From NCBI RefSeq assembly GCF_003994475.1, contig NZ_RZNY01000012.1, positions 1-64,000 on the forward strand: 64,000 bases of DNA. Direction: 5' to 3'. This DNA is from Paenibacillus anaericanus (lineage in GTDB: Bacteria > Bacillota > Bacilli > Paenibacillales > Paenibacillaceae). The position numbers and the translations under genes are program-made. Shown piece by piece: positions 55,001 to 62,575 of the stretch (positions within the stretch are counted from its first letter, which is position 1; each line of letters starts with the position of its first letter). The notes beneath the pieces were generated by a model. It saw only the letters and a program-made list of their open reading frames with translations, was not told where the DNA came from and did no database searches.

Positions 55001-55958
55001 AAGTGATGGTTACTTTATTGCTATTCGCTGAAACAGGGTTTGGGGGATTTTGTGCGCCAACTTCGAAGGTATACGTTTGACCAGATAATAATCCCTCTTC
55101 AGGTTTATACTGAATCGTCGTTGCGGAATTGTCCCATGTTCCTCCTTTCCAATCCCCATTTACATAGAGATCGTAACCTGTCGCCCCAGGACTTGAGCCC
55201 CAATCCAAGGTTATAGAATCATCCGTCACACCCGCTACTTTCAAATAACTAGGTGGGGCTAATGGTGGATCTGGGTATTCGCTCGTATCTGGAAGTGTTG
55301 TAAATGTGACTACGTTGCTCTTTTGTTCCGGAGTGAGATTAGGGGCTTGTATTCCATCCTGCCCAACATAGAAAGAATAGGTAGTCTCCGGCTCTAAACC
55401 ACCTACTACTTTTGCTCCATCATTTGCCCATGTAATATACTTATTATTTTCATCCCAAATCCAATAAGCCGTAATCCCTGGTATAGGTTTCCACTCTAGT
55501 GAGACGGTATTATGTGTTACTTCTACAACCTTTAATTCTCTAGGACCAACGTTCGTTGGAGTCTCTGGTTCCGGTTCTCCTGCAAGCGTAGTAAACTCGA
55601 TGACATTACTTTTATGCTCAAGAGTAGCCGGTCTTACGAGCCAGGTAATATAAAGTTTATATGTTGTTTCTGGCTGCAAACCCTCTAGTGTCCGGCTTCC
55701 GGTATTGCCCCAAGTATAATATTCATCATTGTCAGCGAACCAAACATCAATATCATCACTATTAGGATCAATATCCCATTCTATAGTTGCGCTAGTAGCA
55801 GTGATGGAGTCCTCTACTACTTTTAAATTTTGCGGAGCAAGCGGATCTACTTCTGCCGCATGTGATGAAGGTGCGGGAAGTAATGTCCCTACGGCTAAGA
55901 TAAAGGTCATAATCAATGTCATGATTTTAAAATACCTCTTCTGAACATTTATTCGCAC
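52011..55958 (-). CDS. SLH-anchored multidomain GH18 chitinase
   Basis: 1315 residues. A signal peptide ends near SSHAA. Four fibronectin type III modules (~40-125, 140-222, 235-320, 325-402) precede the GH18 barrel (~406-800). Its active site is DGLDIDWEYP, with D541, D544, D546 and acid Glu548. A fifth FnIII module (~806-892), a Pro/Gly/Ser linker and a ~200-residue unassigned region follow, then three SLH domains (~1130-1315), which attach the protein to pyruvylated wall polymer. It splits chitin outside the cell while bound to it. Translation starts at GTG, behind AAGGGGG. It is monocistronic. Confidence 0.93.
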   Translation of the reverse strand: MRINVQKRYFKIMTLIMTFILAVGTLLPAPSSHAAEVDPLAPQNLKVVEDSITATSATIEWDIDPNSDDIDVWFADNDEYYTWGNTGSRTLEGLQPETTYKLYITWLVRPATLEHKSNVIEFTTLAGEPEPETPTNVGPRELKVVEVTHNTVSLEWKPIPGITAYWIWDENNKYITWANDGAKVVGGLEPETTYSFYVGQDGIQAPNLTPEQKSNVVTFTTLPDTSEYPDPPLAPPSYLKVAGVTDDSITLDWGSSPGATGYDLYVNGDWKGGTWDNSATTIQYKPEEGLLSGQTYTFEVGAQNPPNPVSANSNKVTITWGQLVAPTSLQVVTATRTSASLGWAPIPGATSYDVYQNGTLIGSSDSNRYVVSGLTEAQSYSFTVVGKNNLWESSESNEVKVVPGSNYNIVTYYTSWSVSEGGRNYQPTDVDVSQVTHINYAFSDLCWKGFGTGATACQNEDIPLQQNYVFDGEMVIGDPEVDLNNFNTFASIKAQNPHLKLMISVGGWSWSKNFSNMAATEETRHAFANSVVKFLRAYQLDGLDIDWEYPVEGGEESNSRRPEDKENFTLLVQTVREALDAAGSEDGKYYLQTIAAAQGDNFVTNADLANSVNYLDFVNIMAYDYSGDWETLAHHNAPLYFDKNHPRAETSAPRNNVQGAMLGHLNGGVPNYKLVVGVPFYGNGWYDCPENGEYQICAGGTPFGTWEGGQFDYTDIENNYVDTNGYVRYWNEASKVPYVYNSDTKVFITYNDKESIMYTTSLLKSLDLAGVMSWEISGDRNKTLTTELVQNLPIDGSVNTTALAAPLNLIATSHSQNEIKVKWDATEAATGYEVFVNKVWLGNTTESNYTISSLTAGTNYKIHVIAIVKENDHIQKVSINSNVLSVTTKSDVVTPPDPGGGPSSSGGGGGASSPTPTPIIKVPGQLDTQITKDGDKLNVKIPTTAALKAIDQSTVTTFQIIVSDKAAKQIEISITKEVIAAMAKKGEQAQLSIIMNEVEYIIPMGPIHVSADIKITITSPEPNNIDQLTKQLQVRGLKQLVNPLEFKIEQLNANQTYVEITDFGTTLLSRKFKLNAKDIDVNRATGVIYIPDTKEIRSVPTLFTVNPDGSVTAELKRAGNSIYTIVESNFKFLDVTKGWAQKDIEQATAKLIVSGVSTDQFGVNTSLTRAEVVSMIVRALGIIPDGTKGTFKDVDDQSKYASDISAAKVTGLIKGKTEDTFGPNDPVTRQEMAVMLDNALKFTGVKLDAADPAILNQFGDQTSISSYARVSVALMVEQKIMQGISLTKLDPLSNITKAQGTVTIMRVLRTLGLSN

Positions 55959-55998
55959 TTGTATCCCCCTTAAAAAACTAATTTTGAAACTTAATTTG

Positions 55999-56012
55999 TG
56001 TAAGCGGTTTCA
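55999..56012. promoter_or_regulatory. cre-like element upstream of chitinase
   Basis: TGTAAGCGGTTTCA matches the cre consensus at 13 of 14 positions, about 40 bp upstream of the chitinase start, consistent with CcpA catabolite repression. Confidence 0.6.
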
Positions 56013-56390
56013 ATGTTGCATATAGAACGATCCGTTCAGCATCACGCTCCTATAGGAGTTTATTTCCGTATTTCTAAATCTCCTACCTCCCTTACAAAAT
56101 ACTGTTTGTATTAGTTAAATTTAGATGTAACAAGCATGAATTGTGGACAAGCACAAAATCAAGGGATACTATCTTCTCTCTATAGGATAAATTTGTATAT
56201 AGTGAGTCTGGACCACGACTCATATCTGACGTCCAATACTCTCAAATAGAATTAAACACAAATGATCCGTAAGAAAGACACTTTTTTTCAAAGTATCTAC
56301 CTCACGGATCACAGTTTAATTTATACTTTTTTTATTTATCTGGCTGCTGAATTCCGTTCCGCTAGTGCCCGAACATGCTGCCACATTCAT

Positions 56391-56578
56391 TTAAAGGGAA
56401 AAGCTCCTGTTAAGTTACTGAGGATATACATCATTCCTCTATTAACTGGAAAAACTCCAGTTAAATCAATCAACTTTCCATCACTAAGGCTTCATATCGC
56501 TTAATTAGATGGAGAAAATCCTGTTGAGTTGCCCAATCGCTGTTCTAAAGTCGCATTAAAAGGAGAAATTCCTGTTAT
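56391..56578. repeat. Four ~23-bp stem-loop modules at 51/63/51-bp spacing
   Basis: Copies at 56391-56413, 56442-56464, 56505-56527 and 56556-56578 follow TTAAnnGGA-nAAAn-TCCnGTTAA. The second copy is a perfect 9-bp inverted repeat. The spacers differ in sequence. The modules lie between the chitinase and moaA. Confidence 0.65.
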
Positions 56579-56591
56579 TCCTAGATTAGCG

Positions 56592-56660
56592 GGGTTTCGT
56601 GGGTTTCGTGGGTTTCGTGGGTTTCGTGGGTTTCGTGGGTTTCGCGGGTTTCGCGGGTTT
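56592..56660. repeat. Tandem GGGTTTCGT repeat
   Basis: Seven 9-bp units (five GGGTTTCGT, two GGGTTTCGC) and a partial eighth. Its length of 9 keeps frame (Gly-Phe-Arg), but the frame has no start signal and stops soon after. Confidence 0.8.
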
Positions 56661-56808
56661 CCCCCATACGGATTCTATTGGAGCGGTTAAACTCTCCACA
56701 TCCCCTTGCTCGATCTGCTGCTGTAGGCACCCGAAGCACCAAAGTTAAAGTTGCGCTTAACCGGGTTTATAGCTGCTGAAATCTTCAAATCAAGCAAAAT
56801 ATAAAAAT

Positions 56809-56828
56809 AGAAGCAACATACTACTTCT
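56809..56828 (-). terminator. Terminator after moaA
   Basis: On the minus strand AGAAGTA pairs with TGCTTCT and ATTTTTATATTTT follows, about 30 bp after the moaA stop. Confidence 0.6.
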
Positions 56829-56858
56829 AAATGTTTTTGTCGTGATCATATCCCTACT

Positions 56859-57866
56859 TTATCCACCGATTTGTGACATTCTGCGAAGAGTGGGCATATG
56901 CGTGGTCTGCTCTTCCAACAAATGCTTAGCCATTTCGTGACTTTCAGGTTTAGTGCTAAGTGCTTCTAAAAATAATTGACGAACAGCCTCATCATCACCG
57001 ATGACTCGCCGAACCTGGAATTGCTCCGACCAGGCGAGGCATGGCTTAATATATCCATCAGCCGTTAGACGCAGACGGTTACAAGTTTGGCAAAAATGAT
57101 TACTGATTGGGTGTATGAGTCCGAAGCTCCCGATTGCTCCCGCAATTTTATAATTATCCGATGGACCATTGCTACAAAGCGACGAAATAGATTCAAATGA
57201 CCAATTGTTCTCTGCACATACATCAAACACTTGCTTTAGTGGCAGATATAAACTTTTCCACTGGGAATCATGATGTCCAATCGGCATATATTCGATAAAA
57301 CGAACATTAATATCACGATCCATTGTTAAGGAAAGAAAATCAGCGATTTCATCGTCATTAATCCCTCTCATGAGTACAACGTTTAATTTTATTGGAGATA
57401 AGCCCACATTTATACAAGCATCAATGCTCGCCAGTACTTTATTGATATCCCCCCCGCGTGTGATCATCTTGAAGCGATCCGAATTAAGAGAATCCAAGCT
57501 GATGTTAACCCGGGTTAGTCCAGCTTGCTTCAAGCGCTCTGCCCGTGATGCAAGATAAATACCATTTGTGGTTAATGCGATATCCTCAATCCCCGGAATT
57601 TGTGAAAGCATGGCGACAAGAACATCTAATTCTTTGCGAACAAGAGGCTCACCACCAGTTAATCGCAGCTTGCGTACTCCCATTCCAGCGAGTACTTTGA
57701 CCACACTTGTTATTTCATCATAGCTTAACAGATGCTCCGCAGGTTCGAATTCCATCCCTTCTTCCGGCATACAATAGATACAGCGCAGATTGCAGCGGTC
57801 TGTAACCGAAATACGCAAGTAATCATGCTTTCGGTCAAAACGATCGGTTAAAGTCTGAATCGTCAT
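56859..57866 (-). CDS. moaA: GTP 3',8-cyclase MoaA
   Basis: 335 residues, normal length. It is a radical-SAM enzyme making the first intermediate of molybdenum cofactor. The N-terminal 4Fe-4S site is CNLRCIYC (Cys25, 29, 32), GGEPLVR is the SAM motif, the second cluster uses CQTCNRLRLTADG.IKPC, and the conserved C-terminal Gly-Gly is present. Its start follows AAGGAGGTG, which overlaps the end of the truncated moaE. It is the last gene of the operon. Confidence 0.95.
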   Translation of the reverse strand: MTIQTLTDRFDRKHDYLRISVTDRCNLRCIYCMPEEGMEFEPAEHLLSYDEITSVVKVLAGMGVRKLRLTGGEPLVRKELDVLVAMLSQIPGIEDIALTTNGIYLASRAERLKQAGLTRVNISLDSLNSDRFKMITRGGDINKVLASIDACINVGLSPIKLNVVLMRGINDDEIADFLSLTMDRDINVRFIEYMPIGHHDSQWKSLYLPLKQVFDVCAENNWSFESISSLCSNGPSDNYKIAGAIGSFGLIHPISNHFCQTCNRLRLTADGYIKPCLAWSEQFQVRRVIGDDEAVRQLFLEALSTKPESHEMAKHLLEEQTTHMPTLRRMSQIGG

Positions 57867-57883
57867 ACCATTTGCACCTCCTT

Positions 57884-58087
57884 TTACTCTGCAATTGCTC
57901 CTATGATCGGTTTTCCCTCTGGATAGGCCTCATAATCAAGATATAAGGTACGTCTACCCTGGGTAATATCACGAACAGTGCCAATAAACAACGTTACAGC
58001 GCCCGCTTCCCGGCGTGTGACATTATCCGTTACCTCTTCCGGAACGATAGGTTGATCCGTAAAATAAAGGGAAGAGTTCATCATCAT
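57884..58087 (-). pseudogene. moaE: Truncated molybdopterin synthase large subunit MoaE
   Basis: 67 codons matching the N-terminal part of MoaE: AGAVTLFIGTVRDITQGRRTLYLDYEAY. Normal MoaE has about 150 residues; the C-terminal half with the active-site Lys and Arg residues and the MoaD-contacting region is missing. The frame stops at TAA directly before the moaA ribosome-binding site. The start has a good AAAGGGGTGG site and frame integrity up to the stop, so it may still be translated, but as a synthase it should be inactive. A full-length copy is expected elsewhere. Confidence 0.8.
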
Positions 58088-58100
58088 CCACCCCTTTCAA

Positions 58101-58595
58101 TCACATCGAGTGCGTTTCATTATGATAATAATCTCCACTTTTGCCACCGTTCTTCTGCTCTAAATACGTAGGACCCAAAATCATCCCTTTATCAATTGCT
58201 TTGCACATATCATAAATGGTTAATCCGACAACCTGGGCAGCGGTGAGTGCTTCCATCTCGACCCCAGTAACTCCTGTTGTTTTTACAAGTACCTTGATCA
58301 GCAACGTTTCATCATCTAGTTCAATGAAAGTGATATCGACCCCTGTCAATGATAGCGTATGACACATTGGAATGATATCCGCTGTTTTTTTGGCAGCCAT
58401 GATACCAGCTACTTGAGCCACTGCTAAAACATCACCTTTGCCAATACCACCTTCTCTGATTTTGCTTAATGTCTCCGAACGCATGCGGATTTGACTAATG
58501 GCGACAGCCATTCTTTGGGTTTTTGTTTTCTCGCTGACATCCACCATATGCGCCCTGCCCTGCTCATTAAAATGAGTCAATTTCGCAGTATTCAT
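58101..58595 (-). CDS. moaC: Cyclic pyranopterin monophosphate synthase MoaC
   Basis: About 164 residues, the full family length. MoaC works with MoaA to make cyclic pyranopterin. Family motifs are present: [15 protein letters not shown] at the start, [22 protein letters not shown] in the middle and [23 protein letters not shown] near the end (Lys and Asp of the active site). AAGGAGG sits 8 nt before ATG 58595. Confidence 0.95.
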   Translation of the reverse strand: MNTAKLTHFNEQGRAHMVDVSEKTKTQRMAVAISQIRMRSETLSKIREGGIGKGDVLAVAQVAGIMAAKKTADIIPMCHTLSLTGVDITFIELDDETLLIKVLVKTTGVTGVEMEALTAAQVVGLTIYDMCKAIDKGMILGPTYLEQKNGGKSGDYYHNETHSM

Positions 58596-58624
58596 CACCT
58601 GATCCTCCTTGCCTTTCCTTAGAT

Positions 58625-59045
58625 TACTTTCCCATATCGCCCATCAGCCCCCGCTCATCGGTGGATGTAAAGCACGATGTCCTCAGAAACAACTCATCAC
58701 ACCATAGCTGCCCGAACAGGCACCGTAAATCCAGATAATCTTATACTTTTAGACGATATCATTAATCATATATCGGATAGAAAAATGATCCGTACCATCC
58801 ACGATCAAATCTACCTTGGACGATTCTACCATGCGAACCAGATCAGTAGCTATCAGTAGCTGTACAATCCAGTACATGCGCATGAATGTTGATGCAGGAA
58901 TTGATCTGCCGAAGTCGACGAGCTACCGCCACCGCCTTAGGCACCTGCTCCCACAATCAAGACATGCTTATGCTGGAATTCACTTTGCCCTAAAGCTCCG
59001 ATTGAGGGGGAAGCTCTCCTGCCTGATTTATCTTTCACTATGCAC
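58625..59045 (-). pseudogene. moeB: Degraded moeB/thiF-like gene
   Basis: A GTG at 59045 with GAGGAG upstream reads HSER, then after a frame change IRQESFP and SIGALGQSEFQHKHVLIVGAGA, followed by a stop where MoeB has LG. Further down, DLIVDGTDHFSIRYMINDIV is followed by a stop and then KYKIIWIYGACSGSYGVMS, the MoeB segments around the nucleotide site. The reading ends [12 protein letters not shown]. Normal MoeB has about 340 residues; here internal stops, frameshifts and large deletions destroy it. MoeB adenylates MoaD in cofactor sulfuration. Confidence 0.85.
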
Positions 59046-59061
59046 GGACGTAGCCTCCTCA

Positions 59062-59661
59062 TTAGTTCCTAAGCAGCATGGATAAATACTGCTCCGGTGT
59101 ATCGATATCCATGGTGAAATCATGTGAAATTCCACTCTCGACCCAATCGGACTCCTTAAGCCCTAACCAATTGATCATATCCAATAGCCCTGAAAGTCGA
59201 TACTGCTCCCCTTCGATCAAACTTACAATAGGACTAAGTAGTCTTTCTGGGCGATAGACCCCATGAAGCATCTGATACTTGTCATTGACGATAGGAACAA
59301 CTGCGTCATAGTCCATTTGCTTGAGTAGATTAACCATCAATTGTGCAGCTGGAACAGACAAAGTAGGGTAGTCACACCCTACCACCCAAGCAAATTCCGT
59401 TCGTAGCTTCAAAAAAGCAGCATGCATACCGGATAGTGGACCATGTCCCGCATAAACATCAGGAAGATAAGTCGCTTTTCGCATCGAGAGGTTGGCATAA
59501 CAATCAGGGTCAGGCGTTACGACTAGAATATCCCGGCATATCGTTCCCATAACCCGAATTTGCCCTTCAATAATACTTTCACCCTTGAAGGGCAACATCG
59601 CCTTGTTATATCCATGCATTCGCGAATTACGTCCACCAGCCAGTATAACGCCCGTAATCAC
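59062..59661 (-). CDS. mobA: Molybdenum cofactor guanylyltransferase MobA
   Basis: About 199 residues. It attaches GMP to molybdopterin for nitrate reductase-type enzymes. The nucleotide-binding signature ITGVILAGGRNSRMHGYNKAML is at the start, followed by PLSGMHAAF and VVGCDYPTL. A GTG at 59661, 8 nt after AAGGCGG, is the likely start; another GTG nine bases earlier lies too near the site. It is the first gene after the nar genes, linking cofactor maturation to nitrate reductase. Confidence 0.9.
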   Translation of the reverse strand: MITGVILAGGRNSRMHGYNKAMLPFKGESIIEGQIRVMGTICRDILVVTPDPDCYANLSMRKATYLPDVYAGHGPLSGMHAAFLKLRTEFAWVVGCDYPTLSVPAAQLMVNLLKQMDYDAVVPIVNDKYQMLHGVYRPERLLSPIVSLIEGEQYRLSGLLDMINWLGLKESDWVESGISHDFTMDIDTPEQYLSMLLRN

Positions 59662-59676
59662 TTGGAACACCGCCTT

Positions 59677-60357
59677 CTATTTGCGTTTACGATACAGTAC
59701 ATAACTTCTTCGTAAATAGGTGATAGGCATACTCAACATGTGTACGAGTCTAGTGAAAGGAAATACGGCGAATAACGCTAGACCCAAGAGAACGTGTATT
59801 TTGAAAATAATCGGAACTTCAGCCATTAACATACCGTCTGGCGTAAAGGTCAATACACCGCGAATCCATGGTGAGATCGTCTCCCGATAATCAAAATCAG
59901 AGCTAGCTGTCGTATTAAATAGGGTTGCCGCCATCCCAATCACAACGATCATTGTTAGGAGGATGATAGACAACATATCACCAAAGCTACTTGTCTTCCG
60001 GATCCGCGGATCGGTTAGTCGACGATACAAGAGAATCAAACATCCTACCAAGGTTAGTATTCCAGCAAAACTACCAAGTGAAATCGCTATCGCATGGTAA
60101 AGGTGATCACTGACTCCAATTCCCACCAACCAAGCCTTTGGAATGAGGAGTCCACCCACATGACCGAATAGCACAAGCATAATCCCGATATGAAAAAGAT
60201 TACTCCCCCATCGTAGCTTCTTCTTTTCCAACATTTCGCTGGATTTAGCCGTCCATCCGAATTGATCCGTTTGATAACGATAATACAAACCTATCAGAAA
60301 GATAACGAGAATGAGATAAGGATAGATCACCCACAAAAACTGGATGCCCAATGTCAT
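59677..60357 (-). CDS. narI: Respiratory nitrate reductase gamma subunit NarI
   Basis: About 226 residues, with five membrane helices. It is the cytochrome b subunit that takes electrons from menaquinol. Conserved heme-ligand histidines are in LFHIGIMLVLFGHVGG and KIHVLLGLALFAVFPFTRLVHML. The ATG at 60357 follows GGGGGGAG and overlaps the narJ stop by 4 bp; the longer frame from 60447 has no site and lies within narJ. Confidence 0.93.
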   Translation of the reverse strand: MTLGIQFLWVIYPYLILVIFLIGLYYRYQTDQFGWTAKSSEMLEKKKLRWGSNLFHIGIMLVLFGHVGGLLIPKAWLVGIGVSDHLYHAIAISLGSFAGILTLVGCLILLYRRLTDPRIRKTSSFGDMLSIILLTMIVVIGMAATLFNTTASSDFDYRETISPWIRGVLTFTPDGMLMAEVPIIFKIHVLLGLALFAVFPFTRLVHMLSMPITYLRRSYVLYRKRK

Positions 60358-61061
60358 TCTGACTCCCCCCTCTCTACCTGATTTCCCCCTTGATATGCAA
60401 AAGGTGAACCTCCTCCATATCCTGCTGCAGCCCACATCGGACCACAACCTGTAGTTCCCGTTCCTCCACCAGTACCGCTGTAGCCAACGGATGCTTCGAA
60501 ATGAAAGGAGCCTTCCTTCACGGATGATTGATCGAGAAGCATCAGGATTCCCATAAGCACATGCCTATACGGACTACCTGCTGCAGCGAGTGCATCTCGC
60601 ACACCTTCAAGTGCTTTACGGAAGGACAACAACAAGGCGACTCCATTGTTCTCCTCCGCTACTGCGACATATTCAAGGACAAGTGGTAAATAATCTGGCA
60701 GTTCTTCACTGGCAAGAATCATACCTTCTTCTTCATAGATTTGCTTCAGTTTAAGTAAGGCAGGACCCCGTTCGCGTTCTTCGCCTAATTGCCCATAAGT
60801 CAAATACAAATTCGCTTTCTTGTTGAAGTCAAAGGTCTTCACATAATTCGCCGTAATAACTTCGGAGTCCATACCGACAAACTCCGTGATACAATCGCTT
60901 GCATACTCTTGAAGCTTCACAGCTTGATCGTCGTTCTCATCCTGTAACAGCTCGCACCAGTTAACGAACATATCATCCGCTCGCTCTTGCCACTGTTCAT
61001 CAGGATATTGCAACAGAAACGACATCATCATCCAACTGGAACGGAGCGTTATATCTTGCAT
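60354..61061 (-). CDS. narJ: Nitrate reductase chaperone NarJ
   Basis: 235 residues. Helical NarJ/DmsD-fold chaperone needed to insert molybdenum cofactor into NarG; the family pattern LLQYPDEQW at the start and YLPLVLEYVA in the middle is visible. The C-terminal ~40 residues are a glycine-rich tail (GTGGGTGTTGCG, GGGSPFAYQGGN) beyond the usual fold. AAAAGGAG precedes the ATG. It overlaps narI by 4 bp. Confidence 0.9.
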   Translation of the reverse strand: MQDITLRSSWMMMSFLLQYPDEQWQERADDMFVNWCELLQDENDDQAVKLQEYASDCITEFVGMDSEVITANYVKTFDFNKKANLYLTYGQLGEERERGPALLKLKQIYEEEGMILASEELPDYLPLVLEYVAVAEENNGVALLLSFRKALEGVRDALAAAGSPYRHVLMGILMLLDQSSVKEGSFHFEASVGYSGTGGGTGTTGCGPMWAAAGYGGGSPFAYQGGNQVERGESE

Positions 61062-61105
61062 TCCTCATCACTCCTTTTAAGATTGGGGGTAGGGATCCGT
61101 ATGGA

Positions 61106-62575
61106 TTATCCTCCGCACGGTCCTGGTCCACCCATCATATTCGTAAACCCACATGCCCCTTGCTCGCTATAAAGATCCGCGAATTCTTCACGATGTGCTG
61201 AAGGGATAACAAATCGATCTTCATATTTAGCAATTGCCAATAAGCGATACATCTCTTCTATTCCCTTCTCTGTTAATCCGAATTGTTCCAGCAGGGCAAG
61301 ATTAGGCTCCTTGCTCAGATTACGGGATCGCATATGCGTCCGCATAACAGCCATCTTCTTCAACACCGTCTTGATAACCTCGGTATCCCCTGCTGACAGC
61401 AGGTTCGCCAAGTACTCTACGGGAATTCGCATATCATCAATAGCAGGGAAGATATCGTCAGCTGAGGCTGCCGTACCTTTGCCCTCCACCATATTAGTAA
61501 TTGGGCTAAGCGGTGGAACATACCATACCATCGGCATGGTGCGATATTCTGGATGGAGCGGAAGCGCGATTCTCCACTCTACTGCCATCTTATAAATAGG
61601 AGAATGCTGAGCAGCATCAACCCAATCTTCCGGAATTCCTGCTTCACGCGCTGCTGCAATCACTTCTGGATCGAAGGGATTAAGGAATATATCAAGCTGT
61701 GATTCATAGAGATCTTGTTCATTCTCTACCGAGGCTGCTGCTTCTACGCGATCCGCGTCATACAACATAACCCCTAGATAACGGATGCGTCCCACACAGG
61801 TTTCCGAACAAATCGTCGGCAAGCCTTGTTCAATACGCGGGAAGCAAAGTGTACATTTCTCTGCCTTATTCGTTTGCCAGTTAAAATACACCTTTTTGTA
61901 AGGACAACTGGATACGCAAAACCTCCATGAACGACATGCGTTCTGATCGACAAGCACAATGCCATCTTCCTCGCGTTTATACATAGCACCTGATGGACAG
62001 CTCGATACGCAGGATGGATTGATACAGTGCTCACAGATCCTTGGTAAATACATCATGAACACCTGCTCGAATTCCATGCGTACGGCTTCTTCGATTCCAG
62101 CCATATTGGGATCAAGCATTCCCGTTTCGTGCACACCGGCAAGATCATCTTCCCAGTTAGGGCCCCATTTGATTTCCATCTGTTCCCCGGTAATTTGCGA
62201 TTTCGGGCGAGCAACAGGCTGATGCTTGCGTTCATGACCTTGCTGTAATTTCTCATATTCGTAGTCCCACGGCTCGTAATAATCATCTATCGTAGGTTGA
62301 TCTGGATTATGGAATATGTGTGCTAAACGCTTCGCACGGCTTCCAGAGCGCAGCTCCAGCTTGCCACCCTTCAGCACCCAACCACCTTTGTATTTCTCTT
62401 GATTCTCCCACTGCTTGGGATAACCGATTCCAGGTTTGGACTCCACATTATTGAACCACATATATTCCGCACCTTTGCGGTTGGTCCAAGTGTTCTTACA
62501 TGTGACGGAGCATGTATGACAGCCGATGCATTTATCCAGATTCATTACCATGCCGATCTGCGCTTTAATCTTCAA
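61106..62575 (-). CDS. narH: Respiratory nitrate reductase beta subunit NarH
   Basis: 489 residues, normal length. It carries the Fe-S electron wire between NarI and NarG. The four Cys groups are CIGCHTCSVTC, CEHCINPSCVSSCP, CRSWRFCVSSCPY (the group with a Trp, giving the 3Fe-4S cluster) and CTLCFPRI...CSETC. Translation starts at TTG 62575, 7 nt after GGAGGTG, overlapping the end of narG by 11 bp. Confidence 0.94.
   Translation of the reverse strand: MKIKAQIGMVMNLDKCIGCHTCSVTCKNTWTNRKGAEYMWFNNVESKPGIGYPKQWENQEKYKGGWVLKGGKLELRSGSRAKRLAHIFHNPDQPTIDDYYEPWDYEYEKLQQGHERKHQPVARPKSQITGEQMEIKWGPNWEDDLAGVHETGMLDPNMAGIEEAVRMEFEQVFMMYLPRICEHCINPSCVSSCPSGAMYKREEDGIVLVDQNACRSWRFCVSSCPYKKVYFNWQTNKAEKCTLCFPRIEQGLPTICSETCVGRIRYLGVMLYDADRVEAAASVENEQDLYESQLDIFLNPFDPEVIAAAREAGIPEDWVDAAQHSPIYKMAVEWRIALPLHPEYRTMPMVWYVPPLSPITNMVEGKGTAASADDIFPAIDDMRIPVEYLANLLSAGDTEVIKTVLKKMAVMRTHMRSRNLSKEPNLALLEQFGLTEKGIEEMYRLLAIAKYEDRFVIPSAHREEFADLYSEQGACGFTNMMGGPGPCGG

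Larger units (their letters stand above)
55959..56858. other. 900-bp repeat-rich intergenic region
   Basis: No gene with a ribosome-binding site is seen. It carries the chitinase promoter region with a cre-like element, four spaced inverted-repeat modules (56391-56578) and a 9-bp tandem repeat (56592-56660). Confidence 0.6.

Noticed and set aside
56262-56504. Plus-strand 80-codon frame
   Set aside because: No ribosome-binding site and no recognisable domain; it runs through the stem-loop modules, which explain its repetition.
56391-56578. Possible CRISPR array
   Set aside because: Only four diverged units, unequal spacing, low repeat identity and no cas genes.
58677-58859. Plus-strand small frame over the moeB remnant
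   Set aside because: It is antisense to recognisable MoeB segments and has no ribosome-binding site.
59677-60447. NarI starting at 60447 with a 30-residue hydrophilic extension
   Set aside because: The extension is the narJ tail in another frame; ATG 60357 has a strong ribosome-binding site.
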